Shown piece after piece: positions 15,701 to 23,643 of a stretch of DNA of 61,425 bases (position 1 is its first letter; every line of letters begins with the position of its first letter). Under the pieces are notes generated by a model. That model saw only the letters and a list, made by a program, of their open reading frames with translations, ran no database searches and was not told where the DNA came from. A program made the translations under genes and the position numbers. This DNA is from Acidobacteriota bacterium (GTDB lineage: Bacteria; Acidobacteriota; Thermoanaerobaculia; Multivoradales; JAHEKO01): assembly GCA_029862975.1 (NCBI GenBank), contig JAOTWP010000007.1, positions 1 through 61,425 on the forward strand, given 5' to 3'.

Positions 15701-16798
15701 ATGGGAGAGTACGCTGCGAGGCGTGCATCGGCCCGCCTGCCGATCAGCGCGGAGGTCCGGGTACGCTATCCCGGGGTCGACGAAGTCTTCGACGAGATCG
15801 TCGGCGACGTCGGCCTGGCGGGCATGTTCGTGGCCACCGCCTCGCCGATGCCGGCGGGCACGCTCATGCACTTCGAGCTGCGCCCGTCGCCGCAGTGGCG
15901 GCCGCTGCGCGGCCGCGCGCGGGTGGTGTGGGCTCGCCATCGGGCCGGCGGCGAGAACCGGCCCACGGGCATGGGCGTCCGCTTCATCGAGCTCGACGAG
16001 CGCGCCCGGCGCGGCGTGCGCTGGCTCATCGAGACCTACCAGGCCGTGGGGGACAAGCCCTTCGACACCTGGACGATTCCGCAGCAGTTCGCGCGCTCGG
16101 GCGCGGCCGCGGACGCGGACGCGCACGCGACCCAGGAGGTCGAGCCCCTCGGGCCGCCGCTCGCGGAGACGGCGCGCGGCATGCCGCCGTGGCCCTGGCT
16201 GGCCGCGGCGCTGGCCGTCCTTCTCGGCCTCGGCTGGCTGCTGCGCGGCGCGAGCGGTCCGGAGCCCGAGGCCGTCGCGAGCGCTCGTGTCGCGACGCCA
16301 CCGGCGACCGCCGGCGGTGCCGAAGCCGCGGCCCGCGCCGCGCCGGCGGAGCCTGTCCCCGCGCCGCAGGCCGCGCCCGTCACCGCGCCAGCCGAGCCCG
16401 TCACCGCGCCGGCCGAGCCCGTAACCGCACCGGCCAGGCCCGCCGCGGTGGCGCCGCTCGAGCAGGTCCTCGGCCAGCTGGCGCAAGAGTGGGCGGCGGC
16501 GTGGTCGAGCCAGGATCCCGAGCGCTACCTGGCCTTCTACGCCGCCGATTTCGTGCCCGAGGGAGCCGTGAACCGCCGCGCCTGGGAGCGGGCGCGCCGC
16601 CAGCGCCTCGCCGCTCCGGCGTTCGTGCGCGTCCGCATCGAGAACGTGCAGGCGCTCGAGCTCGAGACCGCCACGCCGCGCACGGTCTTCACCCAGACCT
16701 ACGAGTCCGACACCTTCGGCGACCAGGTCACCAAGTCGCTGACCTGGACCCGCGACGACGGCAGCTGGCGGATCGTCAGCGAGCGCTCGGCGCCGTGA
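15701..16798 (+). CDS. PilZ domain protein with transmembrane helix and C-terminal NTF2/Cds6-like domain
   Basis: 365 residues. The N-terminal PilZ-like domain (about 1-105) has RRASARLPISAEVRVRY, DVGLAGMFVATASPMPAG and TGMGVRFIELDERAR. The c-di-GMP RxxxR and D/NxSxxG motifs are only loosely met (RASAR; DVGLAG lacks the Ser). A single membrane helix (about 167-183, WLAAALAVLLGLGWLL) leads to an Ala/Pro linker with VTAPAEP repeats. The last 110 residues (EQVLGQLAQEWAAAWSSQDPE; YLAFYAADFVPEG; TKSLTWTRDDGSWRIVSE) match the NTF2-like domain found in L,D-transpeptidase Cds6 and tetratricopeptide proteins. A PilZ-TM-Cds6 layout suggests cytoplasmic second-messenger sensing linked to a periplasmic module. 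It overlaps the convergent tatD by 23 bases. Confidence 0.75.
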   Translation: MGEYAARRASARLPISAEVRVRYPGVDEVFDEIVGDVGLAGMFVATASPMPAGTLMHFELRPSPQWRPLRGRARVVWARHRAGGENRPTGMGVRFIELDERARRGVRWLIETYQAVGDKPFDTWTIPQQFARSGAAADADAHATQEVEPLGPPLAETARGMPPWPWLAAALAVLLGLGWLLRGASGPEPEAVASARVATPPATAGGAEAAARAAPAEPVPAPQAAPVTAPAEPVTAPAEPVTAPARPAAVAPLEQVLGQLAQEWAAAWSSQDPERYLAFYAADFVPEGAVNRRAWERARRQRLAAPAFVRVRIENVQALELETATPRTVFTQTYESDTFGDQVTKSLTWTRDDGSWRIVSERSAP

Positions 16799-17555
16799 GC
16801 CGATCCAGCCCGGGGTAGAGCCGGCTCTCGTTGGCCGCGATCGCTTCCCGCAGGGCCCGCGGATCCAGCCCCTTGAGCTCCGCGATCGCCCGCAGCGCGC
16901 GGATCGCCTGGGCGGGCTCGTTGCGCGCGCCGGGCTCGGCGCCGAGCACCGGGCTGTCGGTCTCGAGCAGCAGGCACGACAGCGGCAGCCTGCGGACGAG
17001 CTTCTGCTTCTGCGGCGACCTGACGACCGACGGCGGCACGGAGAAGAAGTAGCCGGCCTCCACCCCCGCCAGCGCGCTCGCGGCGCGGCCGTCGAAGGCG
17101 TGCATCTGCACGCGGCGCGCCCCCCGCGCGAGGAGGAAGTCGATCGTCGCCCGGCCGGCCGACCTCGAGTGCACGTTGAGCGGCAGATCCACCTCCAGCG
17201 CCAGCTGCACGAAGCGCGACAGGATCTCCTCCTGAAGCTCGCGGTCCTGCCCGCCGCGCACCTTCCAGTGGTCGAGACCGACCTCTCCCACCGCGGCGAG
17301 ACGATCGCGGTGGCGGCGGATCCAGGCGCAGATCTCGTCGGCCTCGTCGAGATCGAGGCGCGTCGGGAACAGGCCGGCCGCCGGTGCCACCATCTCGGGG
17401 TGGGCCGCGGCCAGCTCGAGGTTGCGCCGCGCGTCGGCCAGCGATTCGCCGACCGCGACGACCCGCCGCACCCCGGCCGCCCGGGCGCGCTCCAGGACCG
17501 CCGGAAGATCGCCGCTGAAGGCCGGGTCGCAGAGGTGGGCGTGGGTATCGATCAC
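16776..17555 (-). CDS. tatD: TatD-family metal-dependent hydrolase/DNase
   Basis: 259 residues of the TatD amidohydrolase fold, 3'-5' exonuclease or deoxyribonuclease activity in characterised members. The metal ligands are present: IDTHAHL (HxH), AVGEVGLDHWKV (Glu), LNVHSRSAG (His), QMHAFDGR (His) and LLLETDSP (Asp). GTG at 17555 is the start because the first strand begins immediately after it; no clear Shine-Dalgarno is visible. It follows the kinase gene by 25 nt in the same direction and may be co-transcribed. Length is normal. Confidence 0.88.
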   Translation of the reverse strand: MIDTHAHLCDPAFSGDLPAVLERARAAGVRRVVAVGESLADARRNLELAAAHPEMVAPAAGLFPTRLDLDEADEICAWIRRHRDRLAAVGEVGLDHWKVRGGQDRELQEEILSRFVQLALEVDLPLNVHSRSAGRATIDFLLARGARRVQMHAFDGRAASALAGVEAGYFFSVPPSVVRSPQKQKLVRRLPLSCLLLETDSPVLGAEPGARNEPAQAIRALRAIAELKGLDPRALREAIAANESRLYPGLDRLTAPSAR

Positions 17556-17580
17556 TTCGGCGCCGCGGTCGCCGCGGCGG

Positions 17581-19398
17581 CTAGCGCAGATCCGCCGTGA
17601 AGGCGCCGTCGTCCGCGACCCGCAGCCGCAGGACGTGGTTCGCGCCGCCGCGCAGCTCGGCCGCCACGTTGACGACCTGGGTCGCGCGGCCCGGCAGGCT
17701 GAGATACACGCGCAGCGCCATGTCGCCGGCCGGGATCTCGAGCTTTCCGGTCAGCGAGCCGGTGGCCGCCTTGGGCGGCAGGAACCGGCGCCGCTCGAGA
17801 AACCGGAACGCCTCCTTGAACAGCTGGCGGTCCCCCTCGTAGATGGTCAACACGCCGCGCGACGCCAGGCTGAAGAAGTCCAGCTGCACCACCGCGACGT
17901 CGGAGACGGGCTCGGGCTCGACTCGGACGACCTGCGGCGCGACCTGCTCCGGCGGCGGCGGCCGCTCGACCTCGACCGCCGGCGGCGGCTCGACCGGGCG
18001 GGCGGGCTGCCGGGCCAGCCAGAGCCGGCTTTCCAGATCGGCCACGCTCGGATGCTCGGGGTCGAGCGCCCGCGCTCTCTCGAGCGCGCCCTGTGCGTCG
18101 CCCCAACGGCCACGCGAGAGCGCCGCCCGCCCCTCGCTCACGGCGGCGTCGACGTCGATCTCGCGCAACGCCGCCTCGTCGCGCCGCAGCCGGCTCGCGG
18201 CGAGGCGCCGGCCGAGGCGGGCCCGCAGCGAGTCGGGCGCGACCAGCTCGGCGGAGCGAAGCAGATCGTGGGCGGCCGCCGTGTCGCCGGCGGCCAGCCG
18301 CGCCGCGCCCTGGCCCAGGAGCTGGAGATGCGCTGCCCGTGGCGGCGGCTCGCGCGCGGGCTCCCCCACCGGTGAGCCCGGTCGGCGCGAGCCCCACCAG
18401 GCGATCCCCCCGACGACGAGCGCCAGCGCGATCCCCGCCGCGGCCGGGATCTTCCAGCGGCGCGGCGGCGGGGCGCCGGCCGCCACCGGCGGCGCCGGGG
18501 CGCTCTCGGCCGGTGGCACCGCGGGGGTGACCGGCTGGGTCCGGTGCAGGGCGGCGATGCGGCTCAGCGCGGCCCTCAGGTCGGTCGCCAGCGCGCCGGC
18601 CGTCTGGTAGCGCTCGTCCGGATTCTTCTCGAGGCTCTTGAGGAGAATCCCCCGCAGCTCCGGGGTGATCTCGGGCACGAAGCGCTCCGGCGGCGTCGGC
18701 GGCTCGCGGGCGATGCTCCTCGTCAGGTCCGCGACGCTCGAGCCCTTGAACGGCATGTGCCGGGTCGTCAGCTGGTAGAGAACGACGCCCAGCGAGAAGA
18801 GGTCGGCCCGCTGATCGATCTCCCGCCCCTCGATGCGCTCCGGCGCCATGTAGCTGGGAGTGCCGAGGAAGCGGAGATCGTCGCTGAGCGCGGTGTCGAT
18901 CAGGTGCGCGATGCCGAAGTCCGTGATCTTCACCCGTCCGTTCGGCGTCACGATGACGTTGGCGGGCTTGACGTCGCGGTGGATCACCCCCTCCCCGTGC
19001 GCGTACTCGAGCGCATCCGCGATCTGGGCCGCGAGATCGAGCACGAGATCCGGCGCCAGGGGCTCCGGCTTGCGCAGGAGGTCGCTCAGGTTCGTCCCCT
19101 CGACGTACTCCATGGCGATGCACAAGGCGCCGTCCTCGGTCTGCTCGATGGCGTCGTAGACCGTGACGATGTTCGGGTGCGAGAGGATTCCGGCGCTCTG
19201 CGCCTCGCGCTGGAAACGGGAGCGCAGTCGTTCGCTCGACTCCTCCGCCCCCGGCAGGTCGAGCCGCAGCACCTTGAGGGCGATGCGCCGCCCGATCACC
19301 GGATCGCTGGCGAGGTAGACGACGCCCATGGCGCCCCGCCCGAGCTGGCGCTCGATGAGATACCGCCCGATCCGGGCCGTCTTGGCCGTCGTGTCCAT
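17581..19398 (-). CDS. Transmembrane Ser/Thr protein kinase with periplasmic repeat region
   Basis: 605 residues from ATG 19398. An alternative TTG at 19422 adds 8 residues. The kinase domain (about 11-270) is complete: GRGAMGVVY glycine loop, ALKVL lysine, HRDVKPAN catalytic loop, DFG in KITDFGIAHL, and APE in MAPERIEG. A Pro/Ala juxtamembrane stretch, one transmembrane helix (IPAAAGIALALVVGGIAWWG, about 316-335) and an outer region with alpha-helical TPR-like repeats (about 360-470) follow. The C-terminal PEGA-like beta domain (GVLTIYEGDRQLFKEAFRF; LEIPAGDMALRVYLSLPG) may sense the envelope. The extended minus-10 TGCTACGAT sits 15 nt upstream of the ATG. Substrates unknown. Confidence 0.92.
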   Translation of the reverse strand: MDTTAKTARIGRYLIERQLGRGAMGVVYLASDPVIGRRIALKVLRLDLPGAEESSERLRSRFQREAQSAGILSHPNIVTVYDAIEQTEDGALCIAMEYVEGTNLSDLLRKPEPLAPDLVLDLAAQIADALEYAHGEGVIHRDVKPANVIVTPNGRVKITDFGIAHLIDTALSDDLRFLGTPSYMAPERIEGREIDQRADLFSLGVVLYQLTTRHMPFKGSSVADLTRSIAREPPTPPERFVPEITPELRGILLKSLEKNPDERYQTAGALATDLRAALSRIAALHRTQPVTPAVPPAESAPAPPVAAGAPPPRRWKIPAAAGIALALVVGGIAWWGSRRPGSPVGEPAREPPPRAAHLQLLGQGAARLAAGDTAAAHDLLRSAELVAPDSLRARLGRRLAASRLRRDEAALREIDVDAAVSEGRAALSRGRWGDAQGALERARALDPEHPSVADLESRLWLARQPARPVEPPPAVEVERPPPPEQVAPQVVRVEPEPVSDVAVVQLDFFSLASRGVLTIYEGDRQLFKEAFRFLERRRFLPPKAATGSLTGKLEIPAGDMALRVYLSLPGRATQVVNVAAELRGGANHVLRLRVADDGAFTADLR

Positions 19399-19412
19399 GC
19401 GCCCAGCCCGCC

Positions 19413-19421
19413 ATCGTAGCA
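19413..19421 (-). promoter_or_regulatory. Extended minus-10 of the kinase promoter
   Basis: TGCTACGAT on the minus strand predicts transcription from about 19406, leaving an 8-nt leader before the ATG at 19398. Confidence 0.4.
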
Positions 19422-19486
19422 ACCGCGCTTCCCGGCCGCTACCTCCAACGTCACCCCCGCGGCGCCGCGGCCCCTGCCGCCCGCCG

Positions 19487-19557
19487 ACCGTACCCGCTAG
19501 TCGTACCCTGGCTGGTCGTACCTGGCCGGTCGTACCTGGCTAGTTGTACCTGGCGCG
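19487..19557. repeat. 14-bp minisatellite, about 5 copies
   Basis: Degenerate units of TCGTACCTGGCYGG: 19487-19500, 19501-19515, 19516-19529, 19530-19543 and 19544-19557. The array covers the stop codon and last few codons of the beta-propeller-like gene and runs into the gap before the kinase promoter. Confidence 0.8.
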
Positions 19558-21192
19558 GCCGATCCGGGTCTTCCAGTCGCAGCCCATGAGCGGATCGATC
19601 TGAGAGGTGTACTCACCGGCCACCCAGAAGGAGACGTCGTCCAGCGGATCGGTCTGCAGACCGACGTAGTCGCCCGTCCGGTTGGCGCCGAGGTTGACCG
19701 AGAAGTTGTCGAGCGGACAGCTGCTGCCGCGCAGGTTGCGGATCCCGTCGAAGTGCAGGGCGTTGGCGCGCTTGCCGTTGAAGGTGACGCCCATGAAGCC
19801 CTGCGGCACCGCGCGCTGGAAGGCCATCATCAGGTCGCCATTCTTGTTGACGGCGATTCCGGGCCAGAACATGAACATGTTCGGGCGCCCGAAGGCCTCG
19901 CCGAAGGTGAACGCGGCGCTATCGGCGCTCGGGGTGATCCCCACGGCCCGGACGCAGCTCTCGTTGGGCAGCGGCCCGATCCCACAAGCGGTGGCGTGAG
20001 CCGCCCACACCGTGCCGTCCCGGAACGCGACCTGGGTGATCCGGGTGTCCCCCGTATCGAGGAGAGCGCCGTCGCGCTGCGGAGCCAGCGGCGGGAAGAA
20101 GTACGAGAAGTCGCCTTCGATCGTCTGCTTGGAGATCCGCGGCTGGCCGCCGGCGTCGGTGATGATCCGCCACAGGGTGTAGTAGCTCTCGGGCAGGAAG
20201 CTGGAGCCGCTGACCATGAAGAGCGGCTTGCCCGGCAGGTCGGTGGTCGTGTAGTGCTGCGCCGGATGGACGCTGAACGCCGTTCGGCCCTGTGCGTCCG
20301 TGGGGGGAGCGAAACGCTTGATGGCCAGCGCCGGGCAGCTCTCCGCGTTGTCCGTCACCTGGCTCACCCGGGTGAGGTAGATCTGCACCCGGCGGAAGCT
20401 GCCGTCGGCGAAGGCGAAGTTGTTCACCGCCACGGCAAACCAGTTCTCGTTGATGCCGATCCCCGGATAGTCGGCCCAGCTCCCCTCGCGCCGGCCCTGG
20501 ATGCGGTAGGTACAGAACTCGTCCGGGGCCAGCAGCACCGCCGGATCGGAGCTCTTGGAGACCCCCAGCCAGATGCCGGAGAGATCGGGGTCGAGCGACT
20601 GCTCGAGCGCCACGACGAAGAACCTCTCGGACAGGCGGTCGAAGTAGACCTTGGGATCGAACAGGACGCTGCCCGCGAACCCGAAGAAGTTGTTGAGTGG
20701 AATGCTGTCCACCTCGAATCCCGTCCGCGTCGTCAGCCGCAGGGCGACGTTCGTCCCTTCGAGCACCTTGGTGGGGCTCGCCGCGACGATCGTGTCCGGC
20801 GGAAAGAAGCTGGCGCCGAGGCGGCCGGCCGTGGAGCGGTTCAGCCCGTCGAAATCGATCAAGCGGGCCGGAGCCTTGGCGACCATCGGGCTCCCGGGGG
20901 GTCCGACGTTGCTGCCCAGGCGGAATCCCTGGGGCAGGTCGGCGTCGACGTAGGCCGCGGCGCGCGCGCTCGCCAGCAGCTCAGGCGCCCAGAGGTAGTG
21001 GTAGCGCTCCCCGGGCTCGGTCGACCGGACGAGCGGCTCGCCGCTCCAGGGGATGCTGCCCGCGGTCGACTTGACGACCAGCGTCCCGTTCGCCCGCCGG
21101 AAACGGGACTGCGCGGGCGGGTCTTCCTGGGCGCCGGCGAGCGCGGCACCGGCGGCGACGAGCAGGGCGAGCGACGAGAGCGTTTTGAGCAT
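19540..21192 (-). CDS. Secreted beta-propeller-like hypothetical protein
   Basis: 550 residues. Signal peptide MLKTLSSLALLVAAGAALAG, then a region rich in beta strands with repeated Asp-box/propeller-like segments: LFDPKVYFDRLSERFFVVALEQS, SWADYPGIGINENWFAVAVNNF, GKPLFMVSGSSF, WPGIAVNKNGDLMMAFQRA, TGDYVGLQTDPLDDVSFWVA. These recall exo-alpha-sialidase-like six-bladed propellers, but no catalytic signature is evident. The start is ATG at 21192 with GAGGAGG (21205-21199) and an extended minus-10 TGCTATCCT just upstream. It could be an extracellular binding protein or an enzyme of unknown specificity. The C-terminus overlaps a minisatellite. Confidence 0.7.
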   Translation of the reverse strand: MLKTLSSLALLVAAGAALAGAQEDPPAQSRFRRANGTLVVKSTAGSIPWSGEPLVRSTEPGERYHYLWAPELLASARAAAYVDADLPQGFRLGSNVGPPGSPMVAKAPARLIDFDGLNRSTAGRLGASFFPPDTIVAASPTKVLEGTNVALRLTTRTGFEVDSIPLNNFFGFAGSVLFDPKVYFDRLSERFFVVALEQSLDPDLSGIWLGVSKSSDPAVLLAPDEFCTYRIQGRREGSWADYPGIGINENWFAVAVNNFAFADGSFRRVQIYLTRVSQVTDNAESCPALAIKRFAPPTDAQGRTAFSVHPAQHYTTTDLPGKPLFMVSGSSFLPESYYTLWRIITDAGGQPRISKQTIEGDFSYFFPPLAPQRDGALLDTGDTRITQVAFRDGTVWAAHATACGIGPLPNESCVRAVGITPSADSAAFTFGEAFGRPNMFMFWPGIAVNKNGDLMMAFQRAVPQGFMGVTFNGKRANALHFDGIRNLRGSSCPLDNFSVNLGANRTGDYVGLQTDPLDDVSFWVAGEYTSQIDPLMGCDWKTRIGRARYN

Positions 21193-21212
21193 GATCAGCC
21201 TCCTCGAGTTGC

Positions 21213-21221
21213 AGGATAGCA
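21213..21221 (-). promoter_or_regulatory. Extended minus-10 upstream of the beta-propeller gene
   Basis: TGCTATCCT on the minus strand gives a predicted start near 21206 and a 14-nt leader that still includes the GAGGAGG ribosome site. Confidence 0.4.
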
Positions 21222-21248
21222 GACGGGGCTCGCGGCTCGCCGGACCCT

Positions 21249-21270
21249 GTGTCGCAGGTCACAGCGACAC
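21249..21270. repeat. 7-8-7 inverted repeat
   Basis: GTGTCGC, 8-nt spacer, GCGACAC. It lies 60 bases before the terminator at 21329 and could be the 5' hairpin of a short plus-strand RNA or a protein-binding site. Confidence 0.3.
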
Positions 21271-21328
21271 GTGTACCGATGCGCCATACTCTCGTTGCTT
21301 CACAACCCCTCCTCATCTCCCCTATGCA

Positions 21329-21361
21329 GGCGAGAGGCCCCCACCTCTCGCCGCCTTTTTT
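21329..21361 (+). terminator. Intrinsic terminator with T6 tract upstream of pspC
   Basis: GGCGAGAGG and CCTCTCGCC form a perfect 9-bp stem with a 6-nt loop, followed by GCC and six T. No plus-strand gene ends nearby. It therefore closes either a small untranslated RNA or an attenuated leader of pspC, whose ATG is 124 nt downstream. Confidence 0.6.
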
Positions 21362-21484
21362 CCGGCGCTCGCCCGGGGCCGCCGCCGGTCGGATGGGCGG
21401 ACGGACCCGGAGTGGAAACAACGGCGTGCGGCGCGCGTATGCCTTCGGTAGGAGCCCTGCGGCTCCGGGTGGAAGGAGGAGCTC

Positions 21485-21709
21485 ATGACCAGAGGCTCGA
21501 ACGCGCTCGTGCGGTCCCGCACCGACAGGATCCTCGGCGGCGTGTGCGCCGGCATCGCGGACTGGCTGGGCTGGCGGGCCACGACCGTGAGGATTCTCTA
21601 CGTCCTCGTGTCCGCGCTGTCCGCGGCGTTTCCCGGCATCCTCGTCTACGTGATTCTCTGGATCGTCATGCCGGCGGCCGATCACCGCTCGCGCGTCTCG
21701 ACCGGCTGA
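21485..21709 (+). CDS. PspC-domain small membrane protein
   Basis: 74 residues. The PspC domain carries its hallmark LVRSRTDRILGGVCAGIADWLGW followed by a transmembrane helix (VRILYVLVSALSAAFPGILVYVILWIVMP, about 34-62). Single-domain PspC proteins are small inner-membrane factors related to the phage-shock/envelope stress response. GGAAGGAGGAGC precedes the ATG, an excellent ribosome site. No pspA or pspB lies in the window. Confidence 0.9.
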   Translation: MTRGSNALVRSRTDRILGGVCAGIADWLGWRATTVRILYVLVSALSAAFPGILVYVILWIVMPAADHRSRVSTG

Positions 21710-21809
21710 GAAGAACCGCCGCCCCCACCGCCTCGCCGGCACGCCGAGTCGCCGGAGCCTCGCCCGGGAGCCCGGCGAGGCCCGGCAGGCCATACGCCGC
21801 GGCCGCTTC

Positions 21810-21839
21810 TTGACACCTCCGCGGGCGCGACGGTAGCCT
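21810..21839 (+). promoter_or_regulatory. Promoter of the NSS transporter operon
   Basis: A perfect TTGACA (21810-21815), an 18-bp spacer and TAGCCT (21834-21839). The predicted leader is about 43 nt and contains AAGGAGG before the GTG. Confidence 0.55.
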
Positions 21840-21888
21840 GCCGCCGGTTCCACCCAGATCATCTCGTGCTACGGGCAAGGAGGCCGCA

Positions 21889-23469
21889 GTGAGCGTCCAG
21901 CAAGCTGGAAGGGAACAGTGGGGCACGCGCATCGGCCTGGTGCTGGCCATGGCGGGCAACGCCGTCGGCCTCGGCAACTTCCTGCGCTTCCCCGTGCAGG
22001 CGGCCCAGAACGGCGGCGGGACCTTCATGATCCCGTACTTCATCTCCTTCATACTGCTCGGCATTCCCCTGATGTGGATCGAATGGGGCGTGGGCAGGCT
22101 CGGCGGGCGGCACGGCCACAGCACGGTGCCGGGCATGTTCGACGTCCTCACCGACCGCAAGAAGAAGTGGGCCAAGTACTTCGGCATCCTCGGCGTGGTC
22201 ATGCCGCTGATCGTCTTCATCTACTACACCTACGTCGCCTCCTGGATGCTCGGCTTCAGCTTCTTCAGCCTAACCGGCAGGTACTTCGGGCTCGGCGACG
22301 ACGTCGCAGCACGGGCGGAGGGGGTGCGGAGCTTCCTCGTCAACTACCAGAACATCCACGACTCGACGGGCACGGGCGGCTTCGTCCCGGTCCTCTTCTT
22401 CGCCGCGACCATGATCTTCCTCGGCTGGATCCTGGCGCGCGGCATCCGCGGCGGCATCGAGAAGCTGGCCCTCTACGGCGTGCCGATGCTCTTCCTCTTC
22501 GCGATCGTTCTCCTCGTTCGGATCATGACGCTGCCGGAGGCCGCCGCCACCCCGGCCGAAGGCCTCGACTTCATCTGGAACCCGGAGTGGTCGAGCCTCG
22601 GCAATGCCCGGGTGTGGGTCGCGGCGGCGGGCCAGATCTTCTTCACGCTGTCGGTCGGCATGGGCAGCATCCAGACCTACGCCTCGTACCTGCGCCGCAA
22701 GGACGACGTCACGCTCACCGGCCTCTCGACGGCGGCGACCAACGAGTTCGCCGAAGTGGTCCTCGGCGGCACCATCGCCATCCCGGCCGCCGTCGTGTTC
22801 TTCGGCGTCACCGGCGCGATGGCGATCGCCAGGAACGGCAGCTTCGATCTCGGAATCGTCGCCATGGGCACGGTGATCGGCGAGATCGCCGGCTCCCAGC
22901 TGTGGGGCTTTCTCTGGTTCTTCCTGCTCTTCATCGCCGGCATCACCTCCTGCGTGGCGCTGGCCAGCCCGACGATGGCCTTCCTGCAGGAGGAGGTGGG
23001 CCTCACCCGGAAGCGCGCCGCCCAGGCGGTGACGGCCCTGGGCATCGGCCTGGGCATGTTCCACGTGGTCTTCTACCGGTGGGGGGTGCTCGACGAGTGG
23101 GACTACTGGGCCGGCACCTTCGGCCTCGTCGTCTTCGCGGCGATCGAGATCTTTCTTTTCGCCTGGATCTTCGGCATCGACCGGGGCTGGGACGAGCTCC
23201 ACCAGGGGGCCGACCTGCGCATGCCCGGCTTCTACAAGCCGGTCATGAAGTGGGTCACGCCGGTCTTCCTCGCCGTGCTCCTCGTCTGGTGGGGCTGGAC
23301 CGAGGCCCGGCCGAAGCTGATGATGGAGGGCGTGCCCGAGGAGAACGTGCCCTACCTGCTGGTGGCCCGGCTCATCATGACTCTCATGCTCCTCGTGGGC
23401 GTCGTGTTCATCCGCCGCTCCTGGCAGCGCCGGGCGGCCGCCGCGGCTGCCGGCAAACCCGGCGCCTAG
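21889..23469 (+). CDS. Sodium-dependent NSS (SNF) family amino-acid transporter
   Basis: 526 residues from GTG at 21889 with CAAGGAGG 6 nt upstream. Neurotransmitter:sodium symporter fold of 12 helices. The sodium and substrate site on TM1 is GNAVGLGNFLRFP, with QAAQNGGGTFMIPY on TM2, TLSVGMGSIQTYASYL on TM6 and a TM8 stretch (AGITSCVALASPTMAF). It imports a small amino acid with sodium across the inner membrane. The downstream 39-residue protein is a MetS-type small subunit, which points to the MetP/MetS methionine-alanine importer subgroup. The substrate is inferred from that pairing. A reported relative is LeuT-like, but the longer loops differ. Confidence 0.93.
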   Translation: MSVQQAGREQWGTRIGLVLAMAGNAVGLGNFLRFPVQAAQNGGGTFMIPYFISFILLGIPLMWIEWGVGRLGGRHGHSTVPGMFDVLTDRKKKWAKYFGILGVVMPLIVFIYYTYVASWMLGFSFFSLTGRYFGLGDDVAARAEGVRSFLVNYQNIHDSTGTGGFVPVLFFAATMIFLGWILARGIRGGIEKLALYGVPMLFLFAIVLLVRIMTLPEAAATPAEGLDFIWNPEWSSLGNARVWVAAAGQIFFTLSVGMGSIQTYASYLRRKDDVTLTGLSTAATNEFAEVVLGGTIAIPAAVVFFGVTGAMAIARNGSFDLGIVAMGTVIGEIAGSQLWGFLWFFLLFIAGITSCVALASPTMAFLQEEVGLTRKRAAQAVTALGIGLGMFHVVFYRWGVLDEWDYWAGTFGLVVFAAIEIFLFAWIFGIDRGWDELHQGADLRMPGFYKPVMKWVTPVFLAVLLVWWGWTEARPKLMMEGVPEENVPYLLVARLIMTLMLLVGVVFIRRSWQRRAAAAAAGKPGA

Positions 23470-23490
23470 CCGCTCGAGAGGAGAGAGACC

Positions 23491-23610
23491 ATGCACCCCT
23501 TCGCCCTCGTGTTCATGATCGTCAGCATGGCAGCCGTGACCACCCTGGCGGGCTACACCTTGCTGCGCACGATGCGCGCCGATTCGCCCTCCGGCGACGA
23601 CGACGACTGA
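23491..23610 (+). CDS. MetS-family small subunit of the NSS transporter
   Basis: 39 residues, MHPFALVFMIVSMAAVTTLA then GYTLLRTMRADSPSGDDDD. One transmembrane helix with a short acidic cytoplasmic tail is the MetS layout (methionine and alanine importer small subunit), needed for activity of MetP-type NSS transporters. GAGAGGAGAG lies just before the ATG and the gene starts 22 nt after the transporter stop. It is too short for routine gene calls but well supported by context and codon use. Confidence 0.85.
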   Translation: MHPFALVFMIVSMAAVTTLAGYTLLRTMRADSPSGDDDD

Positions 23611-23614
23611 GCGC

Positions 23615-23643
23615 GCCGGCCGGGCGGCCGACCGGGGGCCGGC
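23615..23643. terminator. GC-rich inverted repeat between convergent genes
   Basis: GCCGGCC (23615-23621) pairs with GGCCGGC (23637-23643) around a 15-nt loop. It fills the 33-bp gap between the metS-like and tauE-like stops, probably serving both. There is no T-tract. Confidence 0.35.
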
